From: Shinella zoogloeoides
GTDB lineage: Bacteria > Pseudomonadota > Alphaproteobacteria > Rhizobiales > Rhizobiaceae
Assembly (NCBI RefSeq): GCF_020883495.1
Contig: NZ_CP086610.1
Location: 1,407,501 to 1,471,500 of the forward strand
Direction of reading: 5' to 3'
DNA: 64,000 bases
The notes below the pieces were generated by a model. The model was given only the letters and a program-made list of their open reading frames with translations. It searched no databases and was not told the origin of the DNA. Below are positions 27,337 to 36,709 of this stretch, piece by piece (the first letter of the stretch is position 1; every line of letters starts with the position of its first letter). Both the position numbers and the translations under genes were made by a program.

Positions 27337-27355
27337 AACTATAGTTTCGATAGTT
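27337..27355. promoter_or_regulatory. Operator-like palindrome, TATAGTTTCNATA type, dps operon
   Basis: AACTATAGTTTCGATAGTT, with 6-base arms and a 7-base centre. The core TATAGTTTCNATA also occurs at 34,071, 34,143 (inverted, one mismatch) and 42,004, always before stress operons. Form T-N11-A. It lies about 110 bases upstream of the dps start. Confidence 0.65.
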
Positions 27356-27430
27356 CAGGCGACCAGAAAGGAGCCTAGGGGCCCAGGTTCGCGCCCATCA
27401 CGGTCACGGCGTTTAGCGGTGAAGCCAAGC

Positions 27431-27697
27431 TCATGCGTCCGGTCGAAAGCTGAGCACGAATGCCACGACCTTTTCTGCAGACATCTCACACGGCTTGAGT
27501 GAAGCCTTGCCCGCTGAGACGCGGTACAGGTTGAAGCTGATGATGTCGGTTCCAGCCAGCTCTCGGGCAAAAAGGCTGTTACGTCGGCCATCTTTGGAGC
27601 GGCGGACTGTAACGCCGAAGCGCCGGGCTTTGTAAGTGCCCTCGCTATATCCGTCCGGTAGCCTAGCGAAAGCCGTATCGAATTCTTTCTCCTCCAT
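27431..27697 (-). CDS. Conserved hypothetical protein, 88 residues
   Basis: A small soluble protein with LPDGYSEGTYKARRFGVTVR in its first third and SFRPDA at the end. I do not recognise a domain. The start lies right behind the glutaredoxin stop, so the pair is co-transcribed. The protein has one cysteine (KPCEMSAEKV). A role linked to thiol repair is possible but rests only on context. Confidence 0.7.
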   Translation of the reverse strand: MEEKEFDTAFARLPDGYSEGTYKARRFGVTVRRSKDGRRNSLFARELAGTDIISFNLYRVSAGKASLKPCEMSAEKVVAFVLSFRPDA

Positions 27698-27698
27698 T

Positions 27699-27974
27699 TC
27701 ACGTCACTGGTGGCCGTTCGATGGCGAGTAGCTGGTCGAGCCCGCCTCTGGCATCGAGGGCATGGAGTTCGTCAGACCCGCCCACATGCGTGCCGTTGAT
27801 GAATATCTGCGGCACGGTGCTTCGACCTGAGACGTCGATCATCGCTTTTCGGTTTTCCGCACTAGCCTCGATGTCGACTTCCGTGAACGCCACCCCCTTT
27901 TTTGTAAGCAGCGCTTTCGCTCGGCGGCAGTATGGGCACCAACTCGTGACATAGAGGAGGACCTCTGGCTTCAT
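27699..27974 (-). CDS. grxC: Glutaredoxin, GrxC type
   Basis: A 91-residue thiol-disulfide oxidoreductase using glutathione. The active site is SWCPYCRRAKALL, and TVPQIFINGTHVGGSDELHA is the glutathione-binding region (motif TVPQIFI). ATG at 27974 follows GGAGAT; the extra 20 upstream codons do not match the family. The role is probably reducing mixed disulfides and perhaps regenerating Msr enzymes. Confidence 0.92.
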   Translation of the reverse strand: MKPEVLLYVTSWCPYCRRAKALLTKKGVAFTEVDIEASAENRKAMIDVSGRSTVPQIFINGTHVGGSDELHALDARGGLDQLLAIERPPVT

Positions 27975-28113
27975 TTTGCATCTCCAATCGTTGACGCGTG
28001 ACGTGAGTCCTTCGCGGCAGAACCTAAGTATCACCGCGACTCTCGAACGGCTGGGAGCGAGGGCGCAAAACTACGTGACGGCTGATTTGAGGAAGGCCGC
28101 AAGATCCAGGTCA

Positions 28114-28473
28114 TCACGCAGCCATTTTCCTGACCGCATCCAGCACCCGGTCTTGCCGGTATGGCTTGGAAAAGAATGGAATATCCGGTGGGACAACAGC
28201 CTCTTCCGGCCACGGCCTTCCGGACGTGATTATGATCTGAATGGTCGGCCATTTGTTTCGAATACGGATGGCCAGCATGATGCCGTCGATGCCGCCCGGC
28301 ATGTCCACGTCGGTGAAGACGACCCGGATGTCGCGCCGTTCTTCCAAAGCCACGAGCGCAGCAGAGGCATCTGATGCTTCCAGCACTTCGAAGCCGGCTT
28401 CTTCAATCATGTCCGATGCAAAGAGACGGAGAAGTGGCTCATCTTCCACGACAAGCACCACTGGTTTATTCAT
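28114..28473 (-). CDS. Single-domain response regulator
   Basis: A 119-residue receiver domain without output domain. Acidic pair VVEDEPLL, phosphoacceptor aspartate in VVFTDVDMPGGIDG, and conserved lysine in PFFSKPYRQ. ATG at 28473 is the normal receiver start. It sits 17 bases after the HWE kinase gene, its probable partner. Confidence 0.9.
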   Translation of the reverse strand: MNKPVVLVVEDEPLLRLFASDMIEEAGFEVLEASDASAALVALEERRDIRVVFTDVDMPGGIDGIMLAIRIRNKWPTIQIIITSGRPWPEEAVVPPDIPFFSKPYRQDRVLDAVRKMAA

Positions 28474-28490
28474 TCCACACACGTACTCCA

Positions 28491-30098
28491 TCAAGCCTGG
28501 ACCAACTGGCGCATAGAGGCATGCAGGTCCGCCGCGAGGCCTTCTGGATCGAAGCGAAGATCGACGCCACCAGTACCGACCAAACCGATGCTGATTAGCT
28601 TTGAGCCGAAGCCTTTACGCGTCGGCGGCACAACGGGAGGTCCGCCCTGCTCTCGCCACTCGATCTTCAGCAGATCGCCGTCCTGGCTGTCTTCGACGCC
28701 CCAAGACAGCGACACCTTCCCATAGTCGTTCGTCAGAGCGCCGTACTTGCAGGCGTTCGTTAGAAGTTCGTGCACGATGAGGGAAAAGGACAGCGCCGCT
28801 CTTGGCCCTAGCGCCACGGGCAATCCGGCCATTCTAACCCGATCCGAAAATCCGATCGCTTCTATGACGGTCGCCGCAACAGCTTGGAGATCAGCCTGTG
28901 TCCAGCTTGTCTGGAGCAGGGCGTCGTGTGCTGCGCTCAATGCCATCAGCCGGCCCTCGAAGGCGTAAACAGCATCGCGGTCGGTGACGGTTCGCAAGGT
29001 TTGGCTCGCGATAGCCTGAACCATGGTGAGCGTATTCTTCAGGCGATGCGCGATTTCACCATTTACGATGTGCTGGCGCTGCTCGGCACGATGCCGAGCG
29101 ACCCCTGCCTCAAGTCGGTCTGCAGCGCTCCGCAAGAATGCAATCTCTTCGGCGGGCCAGAGCCGGGGGGTGCCGCAATGCACAAAGAAAACGGCAATTG
29201 TCTTGCCCTGATCGCGCACTGGCATGTCGATCACTGCGCGAATACCAATTCGCAACGCGCCATCGAGATTGTGCAGCGCGCGCTCGTCAGACAGGGCGTC
29301 CCTAACTATCAGAGGGTCGCCATCGACGAGTGGCTTGTGCAAACTCCCAAACTCGTCAAGCCGGTGTCGACCGGCGATGCTCATCACACCCGGTGCGGTC
29401 CAGTGTGTTTCAACGTTGATCGTCTCGACGTCATGGTCGACGGTTCCAAACCCGGCTCGGTCCGTGGCGAGGGTCCGACCAACGATGGCAGAGGTGCCAG
29501 ACGTCATCTCCTCTGTGCCGCTACTGCTGCGGATTACCTCACCGATCTCAACAAGAGCAGTCTGGAGTTCAGTTAGGCGCTCGCTAGCCTTGGCGATCCG
29601 ACGCAGTTCGAGATTCTCGCTGGCGAGACGGGCAAGCGCCTGGAGCATCGCCCTTTCCATCTCGCTCAGCCCTGCCGGCCGCGGAGCGGTATCGATAACA
29701 CACAGCCGACCGACTACCGCCCCGGATCGAAGGACAAGCGGCGCGCCAGCATATGCCCTGAAGTGCTTCTCGCCGGTGACAAGTGGATTGCGTTTCGTTC
29801 GCGCATCGGCTGTCAAATCGACGATCTCTAGGAGGTCGCCTTTGTCGATGTCGATCCGACAGACCGAATGTTCGATATCCGTCTCGCACACGTCGAGCCC
29901 GTACTTGGCCTTGAACCATTGTCGGTCGGTGTCGAGAAGCGTGATCAGAGCGATAGGAACGCCACAGGCCTTAGCCGCAACGAACACGAGATCGTCGAAG
30001 GACTGCTCGTCCGGTGTGTCGAGAACCATGAGTTCAGCAAGCGCCTTCGCTCGCTGAACCGCCCCCGCGTCGGCCGCACTGGCGCTCAGGCTCAGCAC
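28491..30098 (-). CDS. Cytoplasmic HWE-family sensor histidine kinase with GAF domains
   Basis: About 535 residues, no membrane segment. A first GAF domain covers residues ~20-140 (CRIDIDKGD), a second ~175-330. The HWE dimerisation motif IAHRLKNTLTMVQAIA has its phospho-histidine at 351, and the kinase N-box is VHELLTNACKYGAL. A WREQGGPPV segment gives the HWE W-x-E mark. GTG at 30098 is preceded by AAGGA and begins 1 base after the stop of the oxidoreductase. HWE kinases in rhizobia often sense light, redox or general stress; the ligand here is unknown. Confidence 0.85.
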   Translation of the reverse strand: MLSLSASAADAGAVQRAKALAELMVLDTPDEQSFDDLVFVAAKACGVPIALITLLDTDRQWFKAKYGLDVCETDIEHSVCRIDIDKGDLLEIVDLTADARTKRNPLVTGEKHFRAYAGAPLVLRSGAVVGRLCVIDTAPRPAGLSEMERAMLQALARLASENLELRRIAKASERLTELQTALVEIGEVIRSSSGTEEMTSGTSAIVGRTLATDRAGFGTVDHDVETINVETHWTAPGVMSIAGRHRLDEFGSLHKPLVDGDPLIVRDALSDERALHNLDGALRIGIRAVIDMPVRDQGKTIAVFFVHCGTPRLWPAEEIAFLRSAADRLEAGVARHRAEQRQHIVNGEIAHRLKNTLTMVQAIASQTLRTVTDRDAVYAFEGRLMALSAAHDALLQTSWTQADLQAVAATVIEAIGFSDRVRMAGLPVALGPRAALSFSLIVHELLTNACKYGALTNDYGKVSLSWGVEDSQDGDLLKIEWREQGGPPVVPPTRKGFGSKLISIGLVGTGGVDLRFDPEGLAADLHASMRQLVQA

Positions 30099-30099
30099 G

Positions 30100-31170
30100 T
30101 CAATGTCCTTGCACGCGAGGCGGCCACTGCCCGCCCGATGTCCCAGCCTCACGCGTCACTGCAGCATCGCCACCTTCGACGATGAGGACAATCTTGCCTT
30201 GAATATGACCCGCCTCAGCACGCTCGTGGGCGGCAGCCGCTTCCGAGAGGGGGTACGTGCTATCGACCGCGACGCGAACGGTCCCGCTGTCCAGCAATCG
30301 GCCTAACTCGGCGAGTTGGGCTCCGTTGGATCGTACCTGTGTTGCAGAGACCGTAACGCCAAGGTTAGCGGCTTCATCGTGTCCCGCGAAGCCAAGCGGA
30401 AAGATTGGAAAAAGCGCGCCGCCGCGACGTATCGAACGCAAGAAGCGACTGGCTGTCGGGCCACCTACTGCATCGACGACGAGGTCCACCTCGCGCACCG
30501 AGTCTTCCGCCTTGATTTTCGTGTAGTCGATGAATTCGTCTGCGCCGAGATCGCGCAGAAATGTCTCGTGTCGGCCTGACGCAATAGCTATCACGCGCGC
30601 GCCCTTGTGTTTTGCTAACTGCAGTGCGAGGTGACCGACACCGCCGCCGGCGCCATTGATCATGACGCTTTTGCCTTCCAACGGGACCGGGTCGTGCCTC
30701 CCGGGCTGCAGGGGATTGGGTTCGCTATGACCCAGCTCTATCAGGTACTGCCACGCGGTCAGTCCCGACATCGGCGCTGCAGCGGCATGAACATGGTCGA
30801 GGCCGCGAGGTTTTAGCGCCAGATCTGATGCCGGTGCCGAAACGTACTCTGCGTATCCCAGGCTTTCGCCAAAACTTGGGAATCGGATCATTCCAAAAAC
30901 TTCGTCACCCGGTGAAAACGCTGTGACATCCGGGGCGACAGCCTCAACGATCCCGGACACGTCCGAGCCGGGTATGGCCGGCAACTCGATCGGCGGTCTC
31001 CACTCGGGGGGCAGCGCCTTGTACCCTTCTCTGAGATACCAATCCGGAGGATTGAGGCCAGCCGCATGCACTCGGACGAGAACCTCGCCTGGCCTGACGG
31101 CGGGCTTTGGAGCATCCTCATAGCGGAGTACGCCGGGAGCACCGAATTCGTGGAAGCGGATTGCCTTCAT
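30100..31170 (-). CDS. Zinc-independent NADP-dependent oxidoreductase (quinone reductase-like MDR)
   Basis: A 356-residue medium-chain dehydrogenase/reductase: N-terminal MKAIRFHEFGAPGVLRYED, nucleotide site INGAGGGVGHLALQLAKHKG. Structural and catalytic zinc cysteines are absent, as in quinone oxidoreductases. It probably reduces reactive quinones or enals with NADPH. ATG at 31170 has a strong GGAGGATATTG site upstream. Confidence 0.85.
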   Translation of the reverse strand: MKAIRFHEFGAPGVLRYEDAPKPAVRPGEVLVRVHAAGLNPPDWYLREGYKALPPEWRPPIELPAIPGSDVSGIVEAVAPDVTAFSPGDEVFGMIRFPSFGESLGYAEYVSAPASDLALKPRGLDHVHAAAAPMSGLTAWQYLIELGHSEPNPLQPGRHDPVPLEGKSVMINGAGGGVGHLALQLAKHKGARVIAIASGRHETFLRDLGADEFIDYTKIKAEDSVREVDLVVDAVGGPTASRFLRSIRRGGALFPIFPLGFAGHDEAANLGVTVSATQVRSNGAQLAELGRLLDSGTVRVAVDSTYPLSEAAAAHERAEAGHIQGKIVLIVEGGDAAVTREAGTSGGQWPPRVQGH

Positions 31171-31183
31171 CAATATCCTCCGG

Positions 31184-32449
31184 TCAAACGCGTTCAAGAA
31201 GAGCAACGGTGCCCTGGCCGCCGTCAGCGCAGATGCTGACGATCCCGCGCGACCCCACCGGCAGGGCCCACAGTTCCTTCACCGCTTGGCTAAGATCGCG
31301 CGCGCCGGTCGCCCCGAAGGGATGTCCGATGGCTACCGAACCGCCATTGGGGTTGACCCGAGTCCAATCGAACTCGCCCATGGCGGCCTCGACGCCGGCC
31401 TTTTCGCGTACCCAATCCGGATCGGCGATGGCCGCGACATTGGCCAACACCTGGGCGGCGAACGCTTCGTGGATCTCCCACAGAGCGATGTCGGAGAAGC
31501 CGAGGCGATGCCGCGCGAGCAAGCGCGGTATCCCGTAGGAAGGCGCCATCAGGAGCCCTTCCGTATGGAGGTCGACTGCCGACACTTCGTAGTCGACGAG
31601 CCGCGCGAAAGGCGTACCGGCGGGGAGTCTCCTCAGACCCGCGTCGTTGGCAACCCAGCAGCCGGCCGCTCCATCGGTGATGGGGGAACTGTTGCCGGCC
31701 GTCAGGCTGCCCTGTCCGCTCTCCCGATCGAAGGCTGGCTTTAGGGCGGCGAGGCGCTCGGCAGACGTATCTGCTCGCGGGTTCGCGTCGCGCGCCAGCT
31801 CCGGCAGAGAGGTGACAAGGTCGTCGAAGAAGCCGTTGTCCCAGCCGGCGACGGCTCGCTGGTGGCTCTTTAGAGCCCAGTCGTCCTGTGCTTCGCGCGA
31901 GACACGCCAAGCTTTGGCGGTCTCCTCCATGTGATCGCCCATCGTCCGACCGGTGATGCGGTTGGCCCACCCCTTGGTTGGAAGCACGAAGTCGTGCGGC
32001 GTCAGCGATTGCAGCGCCGAAAGTGCCGCGGCCGGATCCTGCCCGAACAGATCGGTCAGTCGCTTGGATGCTTCTGCGGTTAAGGCAAGCGATGGCCTGC
32101 TCATGACCTCTGCGCCGCCGACCATTGTCAGGTCGGTCCCGCCACCAAGCAGTCCTGCCGCAGCGAAGGTTGCAGTCATGCTGGTCGAGCACGCTAGGAC
32201 AACGGAGAACGCGGGGATGCTGGGGTTGAGCTTGGCGTCCAGCCAAACTTCCCGAGCGATGTTGCTCCATCCCAGGTTGGGTATGACGGTTCCCCAAACA
32301 GCCAGGTCGGGCTCCGCAAGATTCGCCATCGCCTGGACCACAGGCACTGATAACGAGACCGCGTCGTAGTTGGCCAACGCCCCGCTACCTCGGCCGAAGG
32401 GTGTCCGTAGCCCAGCCGCTACGAAAACAGGTTCAGCAAAGCGGCTCAT
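31184..32449 (-). CDS. Acetyl-CoA acyltransferase / thiolase
   Basis: A 421-residue thiolase. Nucleophilic cysteine in VVLACSTSMTATFAA, catalytic histidine in WEIHEAFAAQVLA, the GGSVAIGHPFGATGAR motif and the second cysteine in ICADGGQG. All four catalytic features are intact. It resembles FadI/FadA-type enzymes but the partner FadB/J is not in the island, so its substrate is open. It is 13 bases upstream of the MDR gene. Confidence 0.87.
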   Translation of the reverse strand: MSRFAEPVFVAAGLRTPFGRGSGALANYDAVSLSVPVVQAMANLAEPDLAVWGTVIPNLGWSNIAREVWLDAKLNPSIPAFSVVLACSTSMTATFAAAGLLGGGTDLTMVGGAEVMSRPSLALTAEASKRLTDLFGQDPAAALSALQSLTPHDFVLPTKGWANRITGRTMGDHMEETAKAWRVSREAQDDWALKSHQRAVAGWDNGFFDDLVTSLPELARDANPRADTSAERLAALKPAFDRESGQGSLTAGNSSPITDGAAGCWVANDAGLRRLPAGTPFARLVDYEVSAVDLHTEGLLMAPSYGIPRLLARHRLGFSDIALWEIHEAFAAQVLANVAAIADPDWVREKAGVEAAMGEFDWTRVNPNGGSVAIGHPFGATGARDLSQAVKELWALPVGSRGIVSICADGGQGTVALLERV

Positions 32450-32506
32450 ACTGATCTCCCGGACATCGAAAGTTGAAAAAGAATGAGCGTGGGCGCTTCG
32501 CTGCGT

Positions 32507-33253
32507 TTAACCACCATAACGCTCAGTCTTGATGATGGAGGGGTCCAGGCCTGCCGAGAGCGCACCATCCGTTGCGATGGTGACGAAGCCGTTGGAGCCG
32601 CAGACGAAGACCTGCGAAGGGTTTCGGCCGAGACGGGAGATTGTCTCCTTGACCATCAAGCTGTCGATGCGCCGATCAAAGTCCGACGCGCGCATGGGCG
32701 CCTCGCGGGTTATCGCCAGCGCCAAGCTGAATGCCGGGTCGTCCGTTTCAATTGTGTGCAGTTCCCTCGAGAACAGCACGTCTTGGGCGGTCCGCGCCGA
32801 CAGGAGCAGCGCAACCGGGACCGACTGCGCTAGGGATCGGCGCTGGCGGATCATCGCCATCAGCGGCACCACGCCGGAGCCCGCTCCCATCAGTAGGACT
32901 GGCTCGTCAGCGGGCTCCGGCCATAGGAAATGGCCACCGAGCGGTCCGCGGAGTTCGATCTCGTCGCCGGTTGCTGCGATATCATGGAAGAACGGTGAGA
33001 CCTCGCCATCGTGAAGGCGCTCGATGGCGAGTTCGAGGATCGGAGATGAAGCGGGCGACGAGGCGATCGAATAGCTTCGCATCGCGGTGTAGCCGTCCGG
33101 CGCGGTCAGACGGACATCGACATGCTGGCCCGCGACATGAGTGAACGGGTTCCCCAACCGCAGGAAGAAGCTCTTGATACTCGGAGTCTGTTGGACGATT
33201 CCGTCGATGAAGCAGGACTGCCACGATGCGGGTTGCGCGCCGATCTCAGTCAT
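32507..33253 (-). CDS. Ferredoxin-reductase-type flavoprotein, partner of the molybdoenzyme
   Basis: A 248-residue FAD/NAD(P) module without iron-sulfur domain. FAD-binding motif RSYSIASSP, NAD site VLLMGAGSGVVPLMAMI and C-terminal VFVCGSNGFV are clear. ATG at 33253 overlaps the end of the sulfite-oxidase-like gene by 8 bases. Such a pair occurs in other bacteria as a reductase feeding electrons to a molybdopterin protein. Confidence 0.87.
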   Translation of the reverse strand: MTEIGAQPASWQSCFIDGIVQQTPSIKSFFLRLGNPFTHVAGQHVDVRLTAPDGYTAMRSYSIASSPASSPILELAIERLHDGEVSPFFHDIAATGDEIELRGPLGGHFLWPEPADEPVLLMGAGSGVVPLMAMIRQRRSLAQSVPVALLLSARTAQDVLFSRELHTIETDDPAFSLALAITREAPMRASDFDRRIDSLMVKETISRLGRNPSQVFVCGSNGFVTIATDGALSAGLDPSIIKTERYGG

Positions 33254-33851
33254 GGGTGTATCTTTGCTCGCGCCAAGGATCGCCGTAGATGTGGTAACCA
33301 CGCAGCTCCCAGAAGCCGGCTTCATCGCGCGTTGTGAATTGCAGCGCGTTCACCCACTTTGCGGACTTCCAGAAGTATAGGTGGGGAACGAGGAGGCGCG
33401 CCGGTCCTCCATGGTCGCGCGGAAGCGGCTGGCCCTCATAGTTCAGAGCGACCATCGCCTTCCCCGACAACATGTCGGCCAAGGGAACATTCGTCGAATA
33501 CCCATCGTAGCAATGCGCCAAGACGAATTCGGTTGGCCGCTCAATCCCTGCTGCCGCAAGGATGTCCTCGATGAGCACGCCTTCCCATGCAGTATCGAGC
33601 TTGGACCAGGACGTCACACAGTGAATGTCTTTGGTCACCTTCGTCTTGGGCAGCGCGTTGAACTCGCCCCAATTCCAGACCTTAATGGGTCTCGGGCCGA
33701 TCTTGACCGTGAACTTCCAGTCGGATGTCTCAATGCGCGGCGTCGGTCCCGCTGTCAGAACCGGAAAATTCTCAACGAGGTGCTGACCAGGCGGAACTCG
33801 GTTCGAGTGGTCGCCGCCTGAGCCGCGGCCCGTAAAACCTCTGGTGACCAT
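33246..33851 (-). CDS. Sulfite-oxidase-like molybdopterin protein (YedY/MsrP-type catalytic domain)
   Basis: A 201-residue oxidoreductase molybdopterin-binding domain. The molybdenum-ligand cysteine is in IHCVTSWSKLDTAW, and LPRDHGGPARLLVPHLYFWK is the family pterin-binding segment (interior DHGGPARLLVPHLYFWK). There is no twin-arginine signal, so unlike MsrP/YedY it is cytoplasmic. Homologues include MsrP, which reduces methionine sulfoxide; the substrate here is unknown. ATG at 33851 follows AAGGGGG. Two operator motifs lie upstream. Confidence 0.85.
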   Translation of the reverse strand: MVTRGFTGRGSGGDHSNRVPPGQHLVENFPVLTAGPTPRIETSDWKFTVKIGPRPIKVWNWGEFNALPKTKVTKDIHCVTSWSKLDTAWEGVLIEDILAAAGIERPTEFVLAHCYDGYSTNVPLADMLSGKAMVALNYEGQPLPRDHGGPARLLVPHLYFWKSAKWVNALQFTTRDEAGFWELRGYHIYGDPWREQRYTHD

Positions 33852-34068
33852 GCCCAACCCCCTTGCTTGTCACGACAGACCGAAACCGGGTTCATCACAG
33901 ACTATTAGGAGCAAGAACGTAGCGTAAGCAAAGGTCATGCTTTCCGATAGGTCGGATATTAGATCACCGGTGTTCGTTGCAGTATTAAGATGATTTCGCC
34001 CACTATGAGTTACGACGATTGCCTAGATACTATAGAGGCATATCGCCAAGTTTGACCAATGCCTGTTC

Positions 34069-34085
34069 GCTATAGTTTCGATAGC
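34069..34085. promoter_or_regulatory. Operator-like palindrome, TATAGTTTCNATA type
   Basis: GCTATAGTTTCGATAGC, centred in the divergent region between the molybdoenzyme operon and the redoxin-DM13-MFS operon. It shares the 13-base core exactly with the dps site. Confidence 0.65.
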
Positions 34086-34142
34086 TTCTTAGAATAGTCG
34101 AGGGAGCGCTGAGGCGAGAGGCGGCCCAGCGTCGGCCAAGGG

Positions 34143-34155
34143 TATAGAAACTATG
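34143..34155. promoter_or_regulatory. Second, inverted TATAGTTTCNATA-type site
   Basis: TATAGAAACTATG, the reverse complement of the TATAGTTTC core with one change. It is 58 bases from the first site, so two sites may be bound together. Confidence 0.5.
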
Positions 34156-34359
34156 CTGAGCAGCTATTGGAATTGTCTATCATAACAATTCATAGTCGTG
34201 GCTGCCGAAATCCTGGTTTTCTGAGGCATAGTTCGAAAGAAATCCCGATCTTATCGATCAAGAGACCTCAAGACGAACAGCGCAGATACGTGCAGCAGTT
34301 CGTCTGTCGCCGCCATCACCGGCCAGACATGGCCTGCTGCATTGAGGTTGGAGAAATCG

Positions 34360-34833
34360 GTGAGAGAGACCGGACCGCAAGCGCCCGAGCTTCGTGTGCA
34401 GCATTGGATCGGCGAGGATGGACACCGCCTCGATGCGTCCATCAAGCTTTCAGACATCGGTCCCGGGCCGAAGATTCTGTTCGCATTCCAGCACTGGTGC
34501 CGTGGCTGCCATCTGCATGGCTTTCCCACGCTTCAAAGGTTGCATGGGGCGTTGGAATCCAGGGGCGTCGGGTTTGCCGTCATCCAAACCGTCTTCGAAG
34601 GCGCCCAAGAGAATACGTTCGAAAAATTGCGCGTCAATCAGCTTCAGTACGGCCTACCTGTCGCCTTCGGTCACGACGAGCCACTGCCAGGCGCACCGTT
34701 CCCAACGTTTATGGGGGATTACCACACCCGGGGAACGCCGTGGTTCGTGGTGATCGATGCCGATGGTCACATTGTCTTTTCTGACTTTCATCTCGATGCG
34801 GATCGTCTTGTGGCAGAATTCGAGCGGGCGTGA
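34360..34833 (+). CDS. Thioredoxin-fold redox protein with CxxC
   Basis: A 157-residue protein of the AhpC/TSA-thioredoxin superfamily. Redox motif is AFQHWCRGCHLHGFPTLQ (CRGC near residue 48), and GTPWFVVIDADGHIVFSDF carries the cis-proline region. GTG at 34360 was picked because GGAG lies 6 bases upstream; TTG at 34342 would add 6 residues. No signal peptide. It starts a divergent operon with DM13 and MFS genes. Confidence 0.8.
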   Translation: MRETGPQAPELRVQHWIGEDGHRLDASIKLSDIGPGPKILFAFQHWCRGCHLHGFPTLQRLHGALESRGVGFAVIQTVFEGAQENTFEKLRVNQLQYGLPVAFGHDEPLPGAPFPTFMGDYHTRGTPWFVVIDADGHIVFSDFHLDADRLVAEFERA

Positions 34834-34836
34834 TCT

Positions 34837-35328
34837 ATGCCGCGTTGGCTGATCCTAACCGCCACTCACATCCTCGTCTTGTCCGTAGGCTTCGCCGGCG
34901 GGATCTACCTGCTGCCTATCCTGACTGCGCCGCCTTCGCCCACTGAAGTTGCGCTTCAAAACTCTGCTTCTGAAGCGGTCTATTTTGGTCGATTTGCGCG
35001 CGATCTGGAAGGCAGTGATCTCCTCCATTGGGGCACTGGAGAAGTTCGGATTGCGCCCGATCGGATCGCGCACCTAGGGCGTCTTTCGCCTGGTCCGGAT
35101 TACAAGCTCTACCTCGCGCCCCGGTTCGTCGAGACCAAGGCGGCCTTCCTCGAGATCAAAAGCTCTTCGGTTAGGCTGGGCGATGTGAAGACCTTCAATG
35201 GGTTTATATTGCAGGTGCCCAGAGGCGTCGATGTTGACGATTACAGTGCAGTTGTCATCTGGTGCGAGGCTTTTGATCAATTCATCAGCGCTGCAGAGTA
35301 TCGTGTTCCACATCAGGCTCTCAAATGA
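34837..35328 (+). CDS. Membrane-anchored DM13 domain protein
   Basis: A 163-residue protein with an N-terminal membrane helix (ATHILVLSVGFAGGIYLLPI) and a DM13 domain (SPGPDYKLYLAPRFVE then VPRGVDVDDYSAVVIWCEAF). DM13 has been proposed as a redox domain with a conserved cysteine (here CEAF). The gene follows the redoxin by 3 bases, so it may exchange electrons with thiol partners at the membrane. Confidence 0.85.
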   Translation: MPRWLILTATHILVLSVGFAGGIYLLPILTAPPSPTEVALQNSASEAVYFGRFARDLEGSDLLHWGTGEVRIAPDRIAHLGRLSPGPDYKLYLAPRFVETKAAFLEIKSSSVRLGDVKTFNGFILQVPRGVDVDDYSAVVIWCEAFDQFISAAEYRVPHQALK

Positions 35329-36442
35329 GCCAGGTAATGGACAATGTGAAGGCTGCTTGCACGCGTGGCCTCGTCCTCGCGCCAGTAGCCGCCTTGCTGT
35401 TGAGCGTCGCCATCTTGCTGCTCGGCAACGGGCTGCTGGGCACGCTTTTGATCGTCAGAGCTGGTCAGGAGGGCTTCTCGGCCGCTGCGATCAGCGCGAT
35501 GATGTCGTTCTACTTCGCAGGCTTCACGATTGGCGCGCTGGTTTTGCCTCGCATCATTGTGTCGGTGGGGCACGTACGGACCTTCGCCGGCTTTGCGGCG
35601 ATCGCATCGATGACCGCCCTTCTCCATGTAGCGTTCGTAGATCCGGTAGCTTGGATGCCGCTTCGGCTCGTGACCGGCTTCGCATATGCGGGTATGATCC
35701 TCGCAACGGAAAGCTGGCTCAATGCCCACGCGGTTCAATCCACATGCGGTCAGCTTTTGTCGATTTTCGGCGTTGTATCCATGGGTTCTTGGGCGACCGG
35801 ACAGGCGCTCCTCAACATCGCTCCACCCGCCGATGTTACACTTTTCCTCATCGTCTCGCTGCTGATATCTGCCGCAGTGGTTCCGATCACTCTACTTCCC
35901 AGTCATTCGCCGGCCGATGTACGGCACGAGTCGGTTGCATTCAGGGATCTCTTTTCTGTTTCGCCCTTGGCGTCGATCGGCGTCTTCTTGGCCGGGCTGG
36001 CCATAGGCGGCTTCTGGGGCATGGGGCCCAATTTTGCGCAAAGGATCGGTCTCGACGTCGTCGGCATCTCCGCCTTCATGGCCGCAGTTCTCGGAGGAAC
36101 GCTTGTGTTGCAATGGCCGCTCGGTTGGCTCTCCGACCGGGTGTCCAGGAACCTGGTCATCGCAGGAGCGGCGCTGGCATCCGCCGTGGCAGCCATCGGC
36201 GTGTCGGTGGCGGCAGACGCCCCTTTGCCCGTCCTTCTTGCGGCGGGAGCGCTCTTCGGCGGTTTTGGCATCCCGATCTACTCGCTGTGTCTCGCCGCCG
36301 CGAACGACGACCTTCCTCCAGGGCGGCTGCTCGGCACCGCGCGAGGGCTTCTGCTGCTCAACGGGATCGGAACGGCGGTGACGTGCCCCTGAGAATTTCC
36401 TCCACGCGGAGCTAGAGTCCGGCCCTTGAAAGGACGGACGGA

Positions 36443-36709
36443 ATGAAACGAGCGAGATTTACGGAAGAGCAGATCATCGGGATCCTGCGGGAGAACGAGG
36501 CCGGCGCGAAAGCGGGCGAGCTGGCGCGCAAGCACGGCGTGTCGGAGGGCACGATCTACGCCTGGAAAGCCAAGTTCGGCGGGATGAGCGTGTCGGACGC
36601 CCAGCGCCTGCGCGCCCTGGAAGATGAGAACGGAAAGCTGAAGCGCCTGCTGGCCGACGCCATGCTCGACAAGGCGGCGCTGAACGATCTGCTCTCAAAA
36701 AAGTGGTAG
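36443..36709 (+). CDS. IS3-family transposase OrfA (helix-turn-helix)
   Basis: 88 residues with the IS3 OrfA HTH (RFTEEQIIGILRENEAGAK then HGVSEGTIYAWKAKFGG) and a leucine-zipper-like C-terminus. The end contains AAAAAAG (36697-36703) read as A-AAA-AAG in frame, the standard -1 slippery site, which gives the OrfAB fusion transposase. Confidence 0.92.
   Translation: MKRARFTEEQIIGILRENEAGAKAGELARKHGVSEGTIYAWKAKFGGMSVSDAQRLRALEDENGKLKRLLADAMLDKAALNDLLSKKW

Noticed and set aside
35198-36415. 405-codon plus-strand frame overlapping DM13 and MFS genes
   Set aside because: Out of frame with clear membrane-protein and DM13 frames; Arg-rich product.
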